Made by a program: the position numbers and the translations under genes
In this document: one piece after another, positions 24,571 to 32,965 of the stretch
Layout of the letters: each line of letters opens with the position of its first letter
How positions within the stretch are numbered: position 1 is the stretch's first letter
The notes under the pieces: generated by a model
Databases searched by the model: none
Seen by the model: the letters and a program-made list of their open reading frames with translations, nothing else
Told to the model about the DNA's origin: nothing
NCBI GenBank assembly: GCA_963785815.1
Contig: CAWAWN010000002.1
Location: 744,001-808,000, forward strand
Length of the DNA: 64,000 nucleotides
Origin: UBA4742 sp963785815
GTDB lineage: Bacteria > Actinomycetota > Acidimicrobiia > Acidimicrobiales > Acidimicrobilacustridaceae
Direction: 5' to 3'

Positions 24571-25652
24571 GCAAGCCGATGCGGATGTCAGGCCGCCGGG
24601 TCAACCCGCATTCCGTCGTCGCGGCGTGCGTCCTGGCCGCCATAGGTGCCTTCTCGGTGATAGGGCTCATCGAGGGCCGCCATGACCTGGGGGCGGCCCT
24701 CAGACTGTCGGCGGTGGATCGGGCGTCGACCATTGCCTGGCAGGGCTGGTCCCGCACGATCCTGGACCCGTACTACTGGGGCTTCCTGGCCATCCTCACC
24801 GCGCTCCAGTGGTTCTTCCCTGCACGCCCGGACCAGCGTGGCCTCTCCGTCGGCTTCGGCGCGGATCTGATGTGGTTCCTGAGCTTCAACGCCCTGTCGG
24901 TGACCGTCGTGGCCGCCTACCTGGCTGCCCTCGACGTCGCCTACCGTCACCTGCTCGGCGGTTGGGCCCTGCACCTCCCCCTCGACAGCGCCGGGCTGTC
25001 GATCCTCGCCTTCGTGGTCACCGATCTGCTGGCCTGGTGGACCCACGTGCTGCACCACAAGGTGCCCGCCTTGTGGAACTTCCACGCCGTACATCACTCC
25101 CAGGAGTACCTGAACGGCCTGTCGGACAACCGCGAACACCTCGGCGAGACCGTCGTGGCCGCCACCTTGGTCTTCGTGCCGTCGCGGCTGCTCGGCCTCG
25201 ACACCACCGCCGCAGCCGGGCTGACGTTCCTGATGATCTTCGTCAACGCCTTCATCCACGCCAACATCCGCACCAGCCTCGGGCCCCTCCGCCACCTCGT
25301 CATCTCCCCCCAGGCCCACCGCGTTCACCACTCCGCCGCCCCAGAGCACATCGACACCAACTTCGGGACCGTCTTCGCCTGGTGGGACTACCTGTTCGGC
25401 ACCCGGTACCACGACCACCACGACTACCCGACCACCGGCATCCACGACCCGACGTTCCCCCGCGAGGACCCGGACCGACCCTGGGCCGTCCCGGCGGCAT
25501 GGGCCAGACAGATGGCCTACCCCGTCCGCACCCTGTTCGGTCGCCAGGTGCGAGCCATCTCGGCGACAGCCAGGGCCGCGCCTGAACCCCTCCGCCGCCC
25601 GCTCAATGACCAGCCATCCGCGCCCCGTACCGAGAGGATCCCCACTCCATGA
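24567..25652 (+). CDS. Sterol desaturase / fatty acid hydroxylase superfamily membrane protein
   Basis: The 361-residue membrane di-iron protein has the histidine boxes visible: WWTHVLHHKVP (HxxxHH), NFHAVHHSQE (HxxxH/HxxHH type) and QAHRVHHSAAPEH near the C-terminus. Four or five transmembrane helices precede them. The family inserts hydroxyl groups or double bonds into lipids and sterols. The start at ATG 24567 overlaps the lipoprotein stop, and the stop overlaps the next start (ATGA), so it is embedded in the CopCD-SCO1 operon. A membrane-lipid enzyme in a copper cluster is unusual and may link to cytochrome-oxidase membranes. Confidence 0.88.
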   Translation: MSKPMRMSGRRVNPHSVVAACVLAAIGAFSVIGLIEGRHDLGAALRLSAVDRASTIAWQGWSRTILDPYYWGFLAILTALQWFFPARPDQRGLSVGFGADLMWFLSFNALSVTVVAAYLAALDVAYRHLLGGWALHLPLDSAGLSILAFVVTDLLAWWTHVLHHKVPALWNFHAVHHSQEYLNGLSDNREHLGETVVAATLVFVPSRLLGLDTTAAAGLTFLMIFVNAFIHANIRTSLGPLRHLVISPQAHRVHHSAAPEHIDTNFGTVFAWWDYLFGTRYHDHHDYPTTGIHDPTFPREDPDRPWAVPAAWARQMAYPVRTLFGRQVRAISATARAAPEPLRRPLNDQPSAPRTERIPTP

Positions 25653-26248
25653 TCGTGACCACGAACAGGCGCCTCGAACGAGCGCCCACCCGCCATGGTC
25701 GGCACGTCGCCGGCACCGTGGCCGCCGCGGCGGTGGCGGTCCTGTGTGTGGCCGTGTGCGGCAGCTCGTCGGCCCAGACCCAGACCACCGAGACCACGTT
25801 CACATTCGATGGTCACCTGGTGTCGAAACAGGCCCGGATGGTGTGTGAGCCCGAGGCCATCAGCGACCTCGCCCGCGATCTGGCCGTCAAGACGGTGGCG
25901 ACCCCGACGCCGGGCTGGTCGAACGGGTCCTACACCTGCACGTACCGGTACCCGGGCGGCGCCAGCTTCGTCCTGTCGGTGCGCGACCTGCGGTCCACAG
26001 CGGCCGCCGGGACCTACCTGAAGGGCCTGGCCGCCACGCTCGGCCGCACCGACCAGCCCATCAACCTGGGGACCGAGGCGGCCTTCATCACACCCACCGG
26101 CACCGCGGTGGTGCAGAAGGACCACCACGTCCTGGTCGTGGACGTCTCGGGTCTTCCACCCACCTGGCTCACCCCGCCCGAAAGTCACAGCGTCGCCGCG
26201 CAGACCATCGCCGCCACCATCATGGGCTGCTGGATGGGGGGCAGTTGA
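25649..26248 (+). CDS. Secreted protein of unknown function
   Basis: The 199-residue product has an N-terminal signal segment (VAGTVAAAAVAVLCVAVCGSSSA) and a mature domain with paired cysteines (VCEPEAI and YTCTYRYPGG, plus a late MGCWMGG). The ATG overlaps the upstream stop (ATGA). The pattern resembles small exported actinobacterial domains with an ExxA helix, but I cannot name it. Its position between a hydroxylase and SCO1 suggests a role in the same envelope process. Confidence 0.6.
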   Translation: MIVTTNRRLERAPTRHGRHVAGTVAAAAVAVLCVAVCGSSSAQTQTTETTFTFDGHLVSKQARMVCEPEAISDLARDLAVKTVATPTPGWSNGSYTCTYRYPGGASFVLSVRDLRSTAAAGTYLKGLAATLGRTDQPINLGTEAAFITPTGTAVVQKDHHVLVVDVSGLPPTWLTPPESHSVAAQTIAATIMGCWMGGS

Positions 26249-26249
26249 C

Positions 26250-26948
26250 ATGAACCAGACCCTCCAAGCAGCGAGCGCCGAGCCCGCACCCGAGCCCCGC
26301 CGCCGCCCATCCGAGCGCTCGCACCGCGCCACCTTCCTGGCCATCGCCATGGCCGGGCTGTTGCTGGTGGTGGCCTCGATCGCGGCCGGTCTGGCCCACC
26401 GATCGACGGGGACGACCTGGGAAGGCACATTGGACACGCCGCCGTTCCACAAGCCCGAGTTCGTGCTCACCGACGACACCGGCCACCGCTACGACTTCGG
26501 CCAGCGGACCGAGGGCCAACTCACCCTCCTGTACTTCGGCTACACCCACTGCCCAGATGTCTGCCCCATCACCATGGAGACCCTGGCCGGCGCCCTCAGC
26601 GGCCTCCCCGACCAGGCCGTCACCGTCGTCTTCGTTACCACCGACCCCGCCCGCGACACCCCAACGGTCATCCACCGATGGCTTGGCGACATCAACCCGA
26701 ACTTCGTTGGCCTCACCGGCACCCCCGCTCAGCTGAAGGCCGCTCAACAGGCGGCCGGGGTCTCGATCGCCATCCCCGATAAGCCCGACAGGAACGGCAA
26801 CTACACCGTCGGACACGCCGCCTCCGTACTGGCCTACACCCCCGACGGGCTCCAACACCTGTCCTACCCCTACCCCGAGACGCAGGCCGACTGGGTCCAC
26901 GACATCCCCCAAATCCTCTCGGTCAAGGCCTGGCAAGAGACACCCTGA
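26250..26948 (+). CDS. SCO1/SenC family copper chaperone
   Basis: The 232-residue thioredoxin-fold protein is anchored by an N-terminal transmembrane helix (FLAIAMAGLLLVVASIAAGLA). The copper motif CxxxC is visible in YTHCPDVCPITME, and the conserved His lies in TVGHAASVLAY. Such proteins deliver copper to the CuA site of cytochrome c oxidase subunit II or act in redox sensing. It ends the operon that starts with CopCD. All key residues are present. Confidence 0.93.
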   Translation: MNQTLQAASAEPAPEPRRRPSERSHRATFLAIAMAGLLLVVASIAAGLAHRSTGTTWEGTLDTPPFHKPEFVLTDDTGHRYDFGQRTEGQLTLLYFGYTHCPDVCPITMETLAGALSGLPDQAVTVVFVTTDPARDTPTVIHRWLGDINPNFVGLTGTPAQLKAAQQAAGVSIAIPDKPDRNGNYTVGHAASVLAYTPDGLQHLSYPYPETQADWVHDIPQILSVKAWQETP

Positions 26949-27048
26949 ACCACGACGTGAAGCAGCGGCGCTCAGTTCGAATGGTGAGCCCGAGATCGGA
27001 GAGCCGCTCTAACCGCCTGCCCCCGAGCCCCCGCGACAGGTACCGGAG

Positions 27049-27384
27049 CTACGGCGATCCAACCGAACCCCTGACGAGGTTCGCCGGGGCCCGGCGCCGC
27101 GCTACCAGCACCGCACCCCCAGCAGCCAGCCCGCCAGCAAGCACGACACTCACCCACCCACGCCGGCGTGCCCGCCCTACGCGAGACGAGCAGATTTGCT
27201 CGACGACCGTGGGCCGAGCTCCCGATCTCACATCCCGGGTGATCGTGGGGCGCGAGCCTTCAACAAGTGGGGAACCGCAGTTCACCCCAGCTGCGGTTTG
27301 CGATTGGGACAGTTCCGCGACGCCGTAGAGCAATACGAGCACGACTGCGAGCGACGCCAGGACGAACGCAACTGACCGCGGCAT
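27049..27384 (-). CDS. Small membrane protein of unknown function
   Basis: The 111-residue product begins at ATG 27384 with GGAGG four bases upstream. It has two hydrophobic helices (AFVLASLAVVLVLLYGVAEL at the N-terminus and WVSVVLAGGLAAGGAVLVARRR near the end) flanking a soluble loop with two Cys (VNCGSPL, EQICSSRVG). It resembles the small actinobacterial proteins with a conserved CGS ... C loop between two helices. The function is unknown. Confidence 0.6.
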   Translation of the reverse strand: MPRSVAFVLASLAVVLVLLYGVAELSQSQTAAGVNCGSPLVEGSRPTITRDVRSGARPTVVEQICSSRVGRARRRGWVSVVLAGGLAAGGAVLVARRRAPANLVRGSVGSP

Positions 27385-27457
27385 CAGACCTCCAACTCCG
27401 CCGATCCTAGGCGGGTGGTCCGACGACGATCGAGCGAGCGGGGCGCCACCGATGCCA

Positions 27458-27990
27458 TCACTTTCGTCGGCGTCGTTTGGTCGGCTTCTTCCGGGCTCGA
27501 TTGGATGACTTCGGGTGGGCTCTCGGTGGCGTCGGAGGCTGACGGGTGGACTCGGTTGGCGTACCTGGACGACGCTCGTTCTGGAGGGTGTGGGCGAGTG
27601 TCTGGGTCCGGGACCGCCAGTCGTCGACGATGGTTTGGAGGCGTTCGATGGAGTCCTCCAGCTCGGCCAGCCGACGTTCGCGTCGCCCGATCTCAGCGTT
27701 GGCTCGAGCCAATTCTGCTTCCAATTGACGGGTGCGCTGGCCCATCTCAGCGTTGACCCGGAGAGCCTGGCGTAGTTCCCGGCGGAGGCGGCTCGGCTCG
27801 GCGACGTCGACGGCCAAACGTTCGCGGTAGCGTGTTTGCGTTCGGCTTCGGTGGCCCATTTCCTGGGGCGACCTCCCCGATTTCGGGGCACCTCCGAGGT
27901 GTCTGCGGCCCGCATCGCTGGCTCAGCCGACGCCGCCTCCGGGGTCCCGAACGGCAGCGCTGGTTGCGGCTCTGATCGTTTGGGGACCAT
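27458..27990 (-). CDS. Coiled-coil protein with a basic GRPRKW segment, frame broken near 27828
   Basis: ATG 27990 starts a product reading RNRGGRPRKWATEAERK. One missing base near 27828 then shifts the frame to YRERLAVDVAEPSRLRRELRQ and a long heptad helix (LEAELARANAEIGRRERRLAELEDSIERL), ending in a very basic tail (KKPTKRRRRK). Such GRPRKW-coiled-coil proteins are frequent in actinobacterial mobile DNA and often have no assigned role; KfrA-like DNA binding is conceivable. With one base restored it is about 176 residues. Confidence 0.55.
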
Positions 27991-28261
27991 GCCGTCACGG
28001 TACCCGGACGAGACGAAACCTGGGTGCACACCTCCCGGTGATAGTCTGTGTTCGTTCTGATGGCCGGACACGTAGGTGGTCCCAAGTTGGGAGCGGTAGG
28101 TTGCTGCGTTGGGGGACGGCCCGGTGGGCGCGCGGTGATCGTGTTTGCGGCTGGGTTGACGTGTGAGGCGGTATGACGGCCGGGTACTTCGCGCGATGTA
28201 CGGTTGGCCGTGATGTGGGCTGATCGAGCACAGCGCGCGACGGGTGGTCTAATCGCCGCCG
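27991..28261. other. Divergent intergenic region
   Basis: It lies between the coiled-coil gene and a lipoprotein gene. It should hold both promoters, but I see no convincing operator. Confidence 0.4.
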
Positions 28262-28924
28262 ATGACCACGGTCGGTAGCCGTCAGCTGGAACAGGTCACG
28301 CGCTGGGCCGCGGTCGGCATGGCGGTGATCGCCGCCACCTTCGTTCTGAGCGGCTGTGGTACCTCTGGCGGTCTCGCTGGGCACGCGCCATCGACGGACG
28401 CCCGGGCCACCACCAAGCTTGGGTCGCCCGAGTTCCCATCTGACCCGCAGACGTTTGCTCGATGCACGACCGCAGCGCTGAACAGGCCGCTGGCGGGATT
28501 CGTGGCGACGCTGGATGCGACGAGCGGCCAGCCGGGGGGATCCGCCGCCGCATCGGACATCTCCGGTGTCACAGTCCATTGCCTGGTGGAGGGCCGGTTC
28601 ACCTGTGACGGGTCAGGCTCAACGACCCCGGCAGCGATCACGGACCTCCCTCGGCAGATCGTGGATGTGTCGCCCTCGTATCGGATCACCGTGGTCGTGT
28701 GCGGTGGACGGTGGACTGCATCTCGAGGCTCGACGCAGGCACCAGCAGCGGGTCGGAGCGGCCCTGCTGTGACCTGGCACGTCGCCGGGGCCCCGGGTTG
28801 CCGGGTCAGGGTTGGGTGGCGGCTGGGTCGAGGAGTTGGGCGGCTCGGGCGGCGAAGGCGGCGGGGCGGGTGCCGAGGTCTCGGACGTAGCCGGCGGTGG
28901 TGGCGGGGGAGGCGTGGCCGATGA
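28262..28924 (+). CDS. Putative lipoprotein with an uncertain C-terminus
   Basis: The N-terminus has a hydrophobic segment and a lipobox (AATFVLSGCGTSG, Cys about 32), then a secreted domain with several Cys (FARCTTAALNR, VHCLVEGRFTCDG, VVVCGGRW). After about residue 170 the reading becomes Arg/Gly-rich and runs antisense over the integrase 3' end, which looks artificial. The true gene probably ends near 28790, either by a frameshift or because it was cut when the neighbouring element inserted. The function is unknown. Confidence 0.4.
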   Translation: MTTVGSRQLEQVTRWAAVGMAVIAATFVLSGCGTSGGLAGHAPSTDARATTKLGSPEFPSDPQTFARCTTAALNRPLAGFVATLDATSGQPGGSAAASDISGVTVHCLVEGRFTCDGSGSTTPAAITDLPRQIVDVSPSYRITVVVCGGRWTASRGSTQAPAAGRSGPAVTWHVAGAPGCRVRVGWRLGRGVGRLGRRRRRGGCRGLGRSRRWWRGRRGR

Positions 28925-30048
28925 ATCGGGCGATCTCGTCGATGGATTCGCCGGCTTCGGCGTAGAGGGCGGTGACGACCGAGCGCCGGCCGGTGTGAGT
29001 GCCGAGGCCTTCGGTGGGAATGCCGGCGGTCTCGGCGGCTCGGGTGAGGCTCTTGGTGATCGATTGGCGGAGCACGAGCCGCCCGTCGGCGGTGGTGAAC
29101 ACCGGGTGCACGACCCGACCCTCATATGAGTGTTCGGGCCACGGGGCCGAGCAGGCGAGCCGTTCGGCGTTCTGGGTGACCCGTCGGGCTCGGAGCAGGT
29201 CGACCACGGTGGGCACGAGCTGGTGGGTGCCCATGACCCCGGCTGTCTTGGTGGGTCCCAGTTGGGCGCCCTGGTGGTTCACATACACACACGCCCGTTG
29301 GACTCGGGCCATCCCAGAGTCGAAGTCGACGTCCTCCCAGGCCAGGCCCAGGGCCTCGCTGACCCGCCACCCCTGGAAGAACAACAACGCCACCGCCGCC
29401 CCATACCGATCAGTGCGGGCGGCGTCGACCAGGGCCCGGGTCTCGGTGATCGACAGGGACCGGGCGTTCGTGGCCGGCACCTTCGGCGCCTTGACCCGCC
29501 GGACCACGTTGGTCGAGATCAGGCCGAGCTCGACGGCCTGATCGAGGACCTGGGCGAGGGTCTGGCGGTGATGTCCCACCGTCTTGGGAGCCAGCGATTC
29601 GAGCAGGGACCCTTGCCAGGCGATGACTTGCTCGACCTTCAACTTGGCGACTGGGACAGTCCCAAGGGTGTCCTCGATGCGTCGGACGCGGTCCTCGGCC
29701 TGGGCCCACGTGGTGGCCCGCACCTGATGGCTTCTGCACGTTGGTGAGCCACCACCGGGCCAGCTCCCCGATGGTGGTGTCCCCGCTCATGGTCCCGGCC
29801 GCTGCGATCGGGGTGAGGGGTTCCTCGGCCAGTTGGGCCAGGCGGCGTTCTCGGGCGGCGATGGCTTTGTCCCGAGTGGCTCCTGAGACGCTGCGAGGGC
29901 GTCCCTCACCCGGGATCCGGTAGGTGGCCCGCCAGCGGCCGTCCGCCGCGAAGTACACCGATCCCTCGCCGTTGGCCGCCCGGCCCCGCACCCGCACGGT
30001 CCCGTCGCTGTCGACGGAGCGCTTGCCAACTGGTCGTCTCGCCACCAT
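28806..30048 (-). CDS. Tyrosine recombinase next to tRNA-Ser(TGA), frame broken near 29735
   Basis: The first part (ATG 30048) carries an AP2-like start (NGEGSVYFAADGRWRATYRIPG) and the beginning of the core-binding domain, ending at LARWWLTNVQ. One extra base near 29730-29740 shifts the frame; removing it joins to VRATTWAQAEDR. The catalytic domain is complete: Arg in FFQGWRVSEALGLAW, HxxR in THTGRRSVV, GH in FIGHASP and Tyr in TAGYVRDL. It lies left of a tRNA-Ser whose 3' end faces it, the same layout as the tRNA-Arg elements. I see no second att copy. Confidence 0.8.
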
Positions 30049-30225
30049 CCACCTCCGCCTCGCCTGGCAGTAATGGTAGCTACCCGGAGCGAAAATGGAA
30101 GCTACGCCGGTAGCTACGGCCCCGGACCAACAAATCGGCCCTGCGGACCGCTCCGGACAAAACTGCAGGTCACAGGCCTAAAGGGCGGACTCTCTGAACT
30201 GCTGCGGACCGCTCGGGACCGTTGG

Positions 30226-30310
30226 CGGAGGGAGGGGGATTCGAACCCCCGGAGGGTTGCCCCTCAACGGTTTTCAAGACCGTCGCATTCGTCCGCTCTG
30301 CCATCCCTCC
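30226..30310 (-). tRNA. tRNA-Ser (anticodon TGA)
   Basis: The minus strand folds as a class-II tRNA: acceptor GGAGGGA pairs with TCCCTCC, the anticodon arm is ACGGTCTTGAAAACCGT with TGA, a long variable arm follows, and the T arm contains GGTTCGAATCC. No CCA is encoded. Confidence 0.95.
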
Positions 30311-30479
30311 AGATGGCCGGGATCCCTGGAGACTCTTGGCATCCCGGTGGTCACTGCTCGGCCGGAGGGCCGATCCGAGGCCAGAGCGGTCAAGGATCGG
30401 TCACGGCCGGGGCACAGTCTTCCACCGTGCGGGGGCCGGTCAAGCAGCAGCGATCGGCGTGGTGCTTCATCGTCGACGG

Positions 30480-30651
30480 GCTGAGAGCGATCTCGGTTCC
30501 CGCCCCCGCCATCGGGGGATCCGCGACCCGCGGAACCAACAGCGGTGAGGTGGTGGAGTGCGCCCGACGCGGCGAGCGGCTGACGATCACCCGGGCGGGC
30601 AAGCCGGTCGCCGAGCTCGTGGCTTCCACGCTCGTCCGCTCCCCTCGATGA
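30480..30651 (+). pseudogene. Remnant of a Phd/YefM-type antitoxin
   Basis: The frame ends TNSGEVVECARRGERLTITRAGKPVAELV, the typical C-terminal half of a Phd/YefM antitoxin. The normal N-terminus (ISVRELRNN type) is scrambled: AISV is followed by an unrelated Pro/Gly stretch, and one extra C separates RN from NSGEVV. There is no start codon in a good place. A VapC-like remnant follows directly. Confidence 0.6.
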
Positions 30652-30842
30652 GCTGCGCCGGTTTGCCGAGCTTTCCGTTGGTCCGCTGGTCGCCGCGACC
30701 GACGAGGAACGAGCTGCTCGTCAAGCACACGTCCAACAGGCAGAGGCCGACTTCGATCCGTTGCCGTTCGATTCGCCGGCCGCTCGCAGCTTCGGTCGAG
30801 AGGCGGGGGTCGAAGGCTCAGGTCAGCTCGAGCAGCCCACCT
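30648..30842 (+). pseudogene. Remnant of a VapC-type PIN-domain toxin
   Basis: Right after the antitoxin remnant one frame reads LRRFAELSVGPLVAATDEERAAR, then EADFDPLPFDSPAARSFGR, which is the middle of a VapC PIN domain. The N-terminal Asp strand and the C-terminal acidic residues are missing, so the toxin is dead. Together the pair is a decayed toxin-antitoxin module. Confidence 0.5.
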
Positions 30843-31015
30843 AGGCGCTCGACGATGGCCAACATCGTCGCTTCGCGGGCTTGGAGGGCTCGGCGGTACT
30901 CGAAGTTGTCGGTGCCCGCCACCTCCATCCGCAGGTCGCGGAAGGACGAGGAGAGGACCTCCTGCAGCAGGGCGCGTTCGTTCTCGGTGAGGGACAGGTC
31001 CATGTGGCCAACCAT
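30818..31015 (-). CDS. Small conserved helical protein
   Basis: The 65-residue product (LSLTENERALLQEVL, SFRDLRMEVAGTDNFEYRRALQAREATMLAIVERL) is strongly amphipathic and resembles short actinobacterial proteins of unknown function that consist of two helices. The start may be ATG 31015 or ATG 31003. It lies just downstream of pheA on the same strand. Confidence 0.6.
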   Translation of the reverse strand: MVGHMDLSLTENERALLQEVLSSSFRDLRMEVAGTDNFEYRRALQAREATMLAIVERLGGLLELT

Positions 31016-31066
31016 ACGGGACGGGGACCGACCTCCAGGAGCGACCTCCCGGATCGCCCTGCGCGA

Positions 31067-32058
31067 TCAGCCCGCGCCGTCGTTGTCGACCTGTGATCGC
31101 AGCTCGCCCAACCACATGTCGGCCTGGCGCCAGGCGATGTCGGCCTCGCGCCGCACCGCCGGGCCGTGGGCCCCGGCCGCCGGGTACGAGCCCAGGAACT
31201 TGACGTCGTGCTTCGACTTCAGGTCGCGCAGGCAGTCGGCCACCAACTCGTCGCTGAGGTGCCCCTCGAGATCGATCAGAAAGCAGTAGTCACCCAGCCC
31301 CCGCTTGGTGGGCCGCGACTCGAGCTTCACCAGGTTGATGGCCCGGGCCGCGAACTCTTGCAGGATGGCCAGCAGCGAGCCGGGGGCGTCGGCGCGCTGG
31401 AACACCACGATCGAGGTCTTGTCGTGCCCGGTCGCCTTGGGGATGCCCTGGCGGGCCACGGCCACGAATCGGGTCGAGTTGTGGGGGTGGTCCTCGATGT
31501 CGGTGGCCAGCACCTCGAGGCCGTACACCTCGGCGGCGCGGGCCGGGGCGATGGCGGCGGTGTGGCGGTCGCCGCTGCGAGCCAGCTCGCGGGCGGCGTC
31601 GGCGGTGGAGTTGGCGGCCACCGACTCGACCCCCTCGGGCAACTCCTTGCGCACGAACCCTCGGCACTGGGCGATGGCCACCGGGAACGAGATCACCGTG
31701 GTGATCTCGTCGAGGCGCACCCCGGCCGGCGCCATCAGGCACAGGCTCACGGGGATGACCACCTCGCGCTCGATGAGCAGGTCGGACTCGAACGCCAGGG
31801 TGTCGAGGGTGACGTTGACCGAGCCCTCGATGGCGTTCTCGATGGGGGTGAAGCCGATGTCGACCTCACCCGAGTCGACCGCGGCCAACACGTCGGGGAT
31901 GGTGGCCAGCGCCACCACCTCACCGGCCACCAGGTCGGGCTGGGTGTACAGCGCCTGCTCGGTGAAGGTGCCCACCGGCCCGAAGAACCCACGCGGGGCC
32001 CGTCGGCCCCGGTTGCCGCCGCGTCGCTCGACTCGGGAGATGCGGCGGATGCGGTCAC
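31067..32058 (-). CDS. pheA: Prephenate dehydratase; probable indel near the N-terminus
   Basis: It converts prephenate to phenylpyruvate in phenylalanine synthesis. The catalytic domain is clear: GFFGPVGTFTEQAL, then FTPIENAIEGSVNVTLD, and the TRF loop in HNSTRFVAVAR. A C-terminal ACT regulatory domain with LVKLESRPTKRGLGDYCFLIDLEGH binds phenylalanine. The catalytic frame has no start codon before it enters larB. The other frame offers GTG 32058 with a plausible Ala/Ser-rich N-terminus (TASAASPESSDAAATGADGPR). One base restored near 32000 (CGC-GTGGG) would join them as GPRRGFFGPVG. I therefore suspect an assembly deletion rather than a dead gene. Confidence 0.88.
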
Positions 32059-32077
32059 GACCGGCCAGGATAGTGAG

Positions 32078-32965
32078 GTGGACGAAGCCAGCCTCCGTGA
32101 GTTGTTGGACGGGGTGCGCCAGGGCACCGTGGCACCCGACGACGCAGTGGCCCGACTGCGCCGCCTGCCCGTGGCCGACCTCGGCTTCGCCCGGGTCGAT
32201 CACCACCGCGCCCTGCGGCAGGGCCTGGCCGAGACCGTCTACGGGCCTGGCAAGTCACCCGGACAGGTGAGCGCCATCGTGGCTGAGCTGCTGGCCGCCG
32301 GCCGCGCCACGGTCCTGGCCACCCGGGTCGACGACTCCCAGGCTGCCGAGGCCCTGGCCGCCAACCCGGGCGGCTCCCGCCACGGCGCCACCCTGGTGTG
32401 GCGCCCGGCTGCGGTTCGCGCCGAGCGCGTGGCCCTGGTCACCGCCGGCACCGCCGACCTGCCGGTGGCCGACGAGTGCGCGGCGGTGCTGGGCGCCCAT
32501 GGCCTGCGGCCCCTGCGCATCAACGACGTGGGCGTGGCCGGGCTGCACCGCGTGCTCGACGCCGCCGACGAGCTGGCCCTCGCCGACATCGTGGTGGTGG
32601 TGGCCGGCATGGAGGGCGCCCTGGCCAGCGTGGTGGGTGGGCTCACCGCCGCGCCGGTGATCGCCGTGCCCACCAGCACCGGCTACGGCGCCGGCCTCGA
32701 AGGGGTCACCGCCCTGCTGGCCATGTTGGCCTCGTGCGCCGCCGGCGTAACCGTGGTGGGCATCGACAACGGGTTCGGGGCGGCCACGGCCGTGGTGCGC
32801 CTTGTGGGTGCCCTGCCCCGCGGCGCCCCGGTCGTAGCCACCGCGGTCGAGCCGACCGTCGAGCCGTCCGAGACGTCCGAGCCGACCGTCGAGCCGTCCG
32901 AGACGTCCGAGCCGTCCGTCGAGCCGACAGTCGAGCCATCCGAGACCGTGGTCGGCCGTGGCTGA
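32078..32965 (+). CDS. larB: LarB, pyridinium-3,5-biscarboxylic acid mononucleotide synthase
   Basis: LarB carboxylates nicotinic acid adenine dinucleotide at the start of nickel-pincer cofactor synthesis. The product has the LarB N-terminal helix (EASLRELLDGVRQGTVAPDDAVARLRRLP) and a PurE/AIR-carboxylase-like fold with RVALVTAGTADLPVADECA, VVVVAGMEGALASVVGGLT and PTSTGYGAGLEGVTALL. The C-terminus carries an unusual Val/Glu/Pro/Ser tail from a tandem DNA repeat. The start GTG 32078 gives the expected N-terminus. It overlaps larC by eight bases. No LarA or LarE is seen nearby. Confidence 0.9.
   Translation: MDEASLRELLDGVRQGTVAPDDAVARLRRLPVADLGFARVDHHRALRQGLAETVYGPGKSPGQVSAIVAELLAAGRATVLATRVDDSQAAEALAANPGGSRHGATLVWRPAAVRAERVALVTAGTADLPVADECAAVLGAHGLRPLRINDVGVAGLHRVLDAADELALADIVVVVAGMEGALASVVGGLTAAPVIAVPTSTGYGAGLEGVTALLAMLASCAAGVTVVGIDNGFGAATAVVRLVGALPRGAPVVATAVEPTVEPSETSEPTVEPSETSEPSVEPTVEPSETVVGRG
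32851..32910 (+). repeat. Perfect 30-bp tandem repeat in the 3' end of larB
   Basis: The 30-bp unit beginning GCCGACCGTCGAGCCGTCCG occurs twice back to back and continues as a degenerate third copy to about 32945. It encodes EPTVEPSETS-type decapeptides. Confidence 0.9.
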
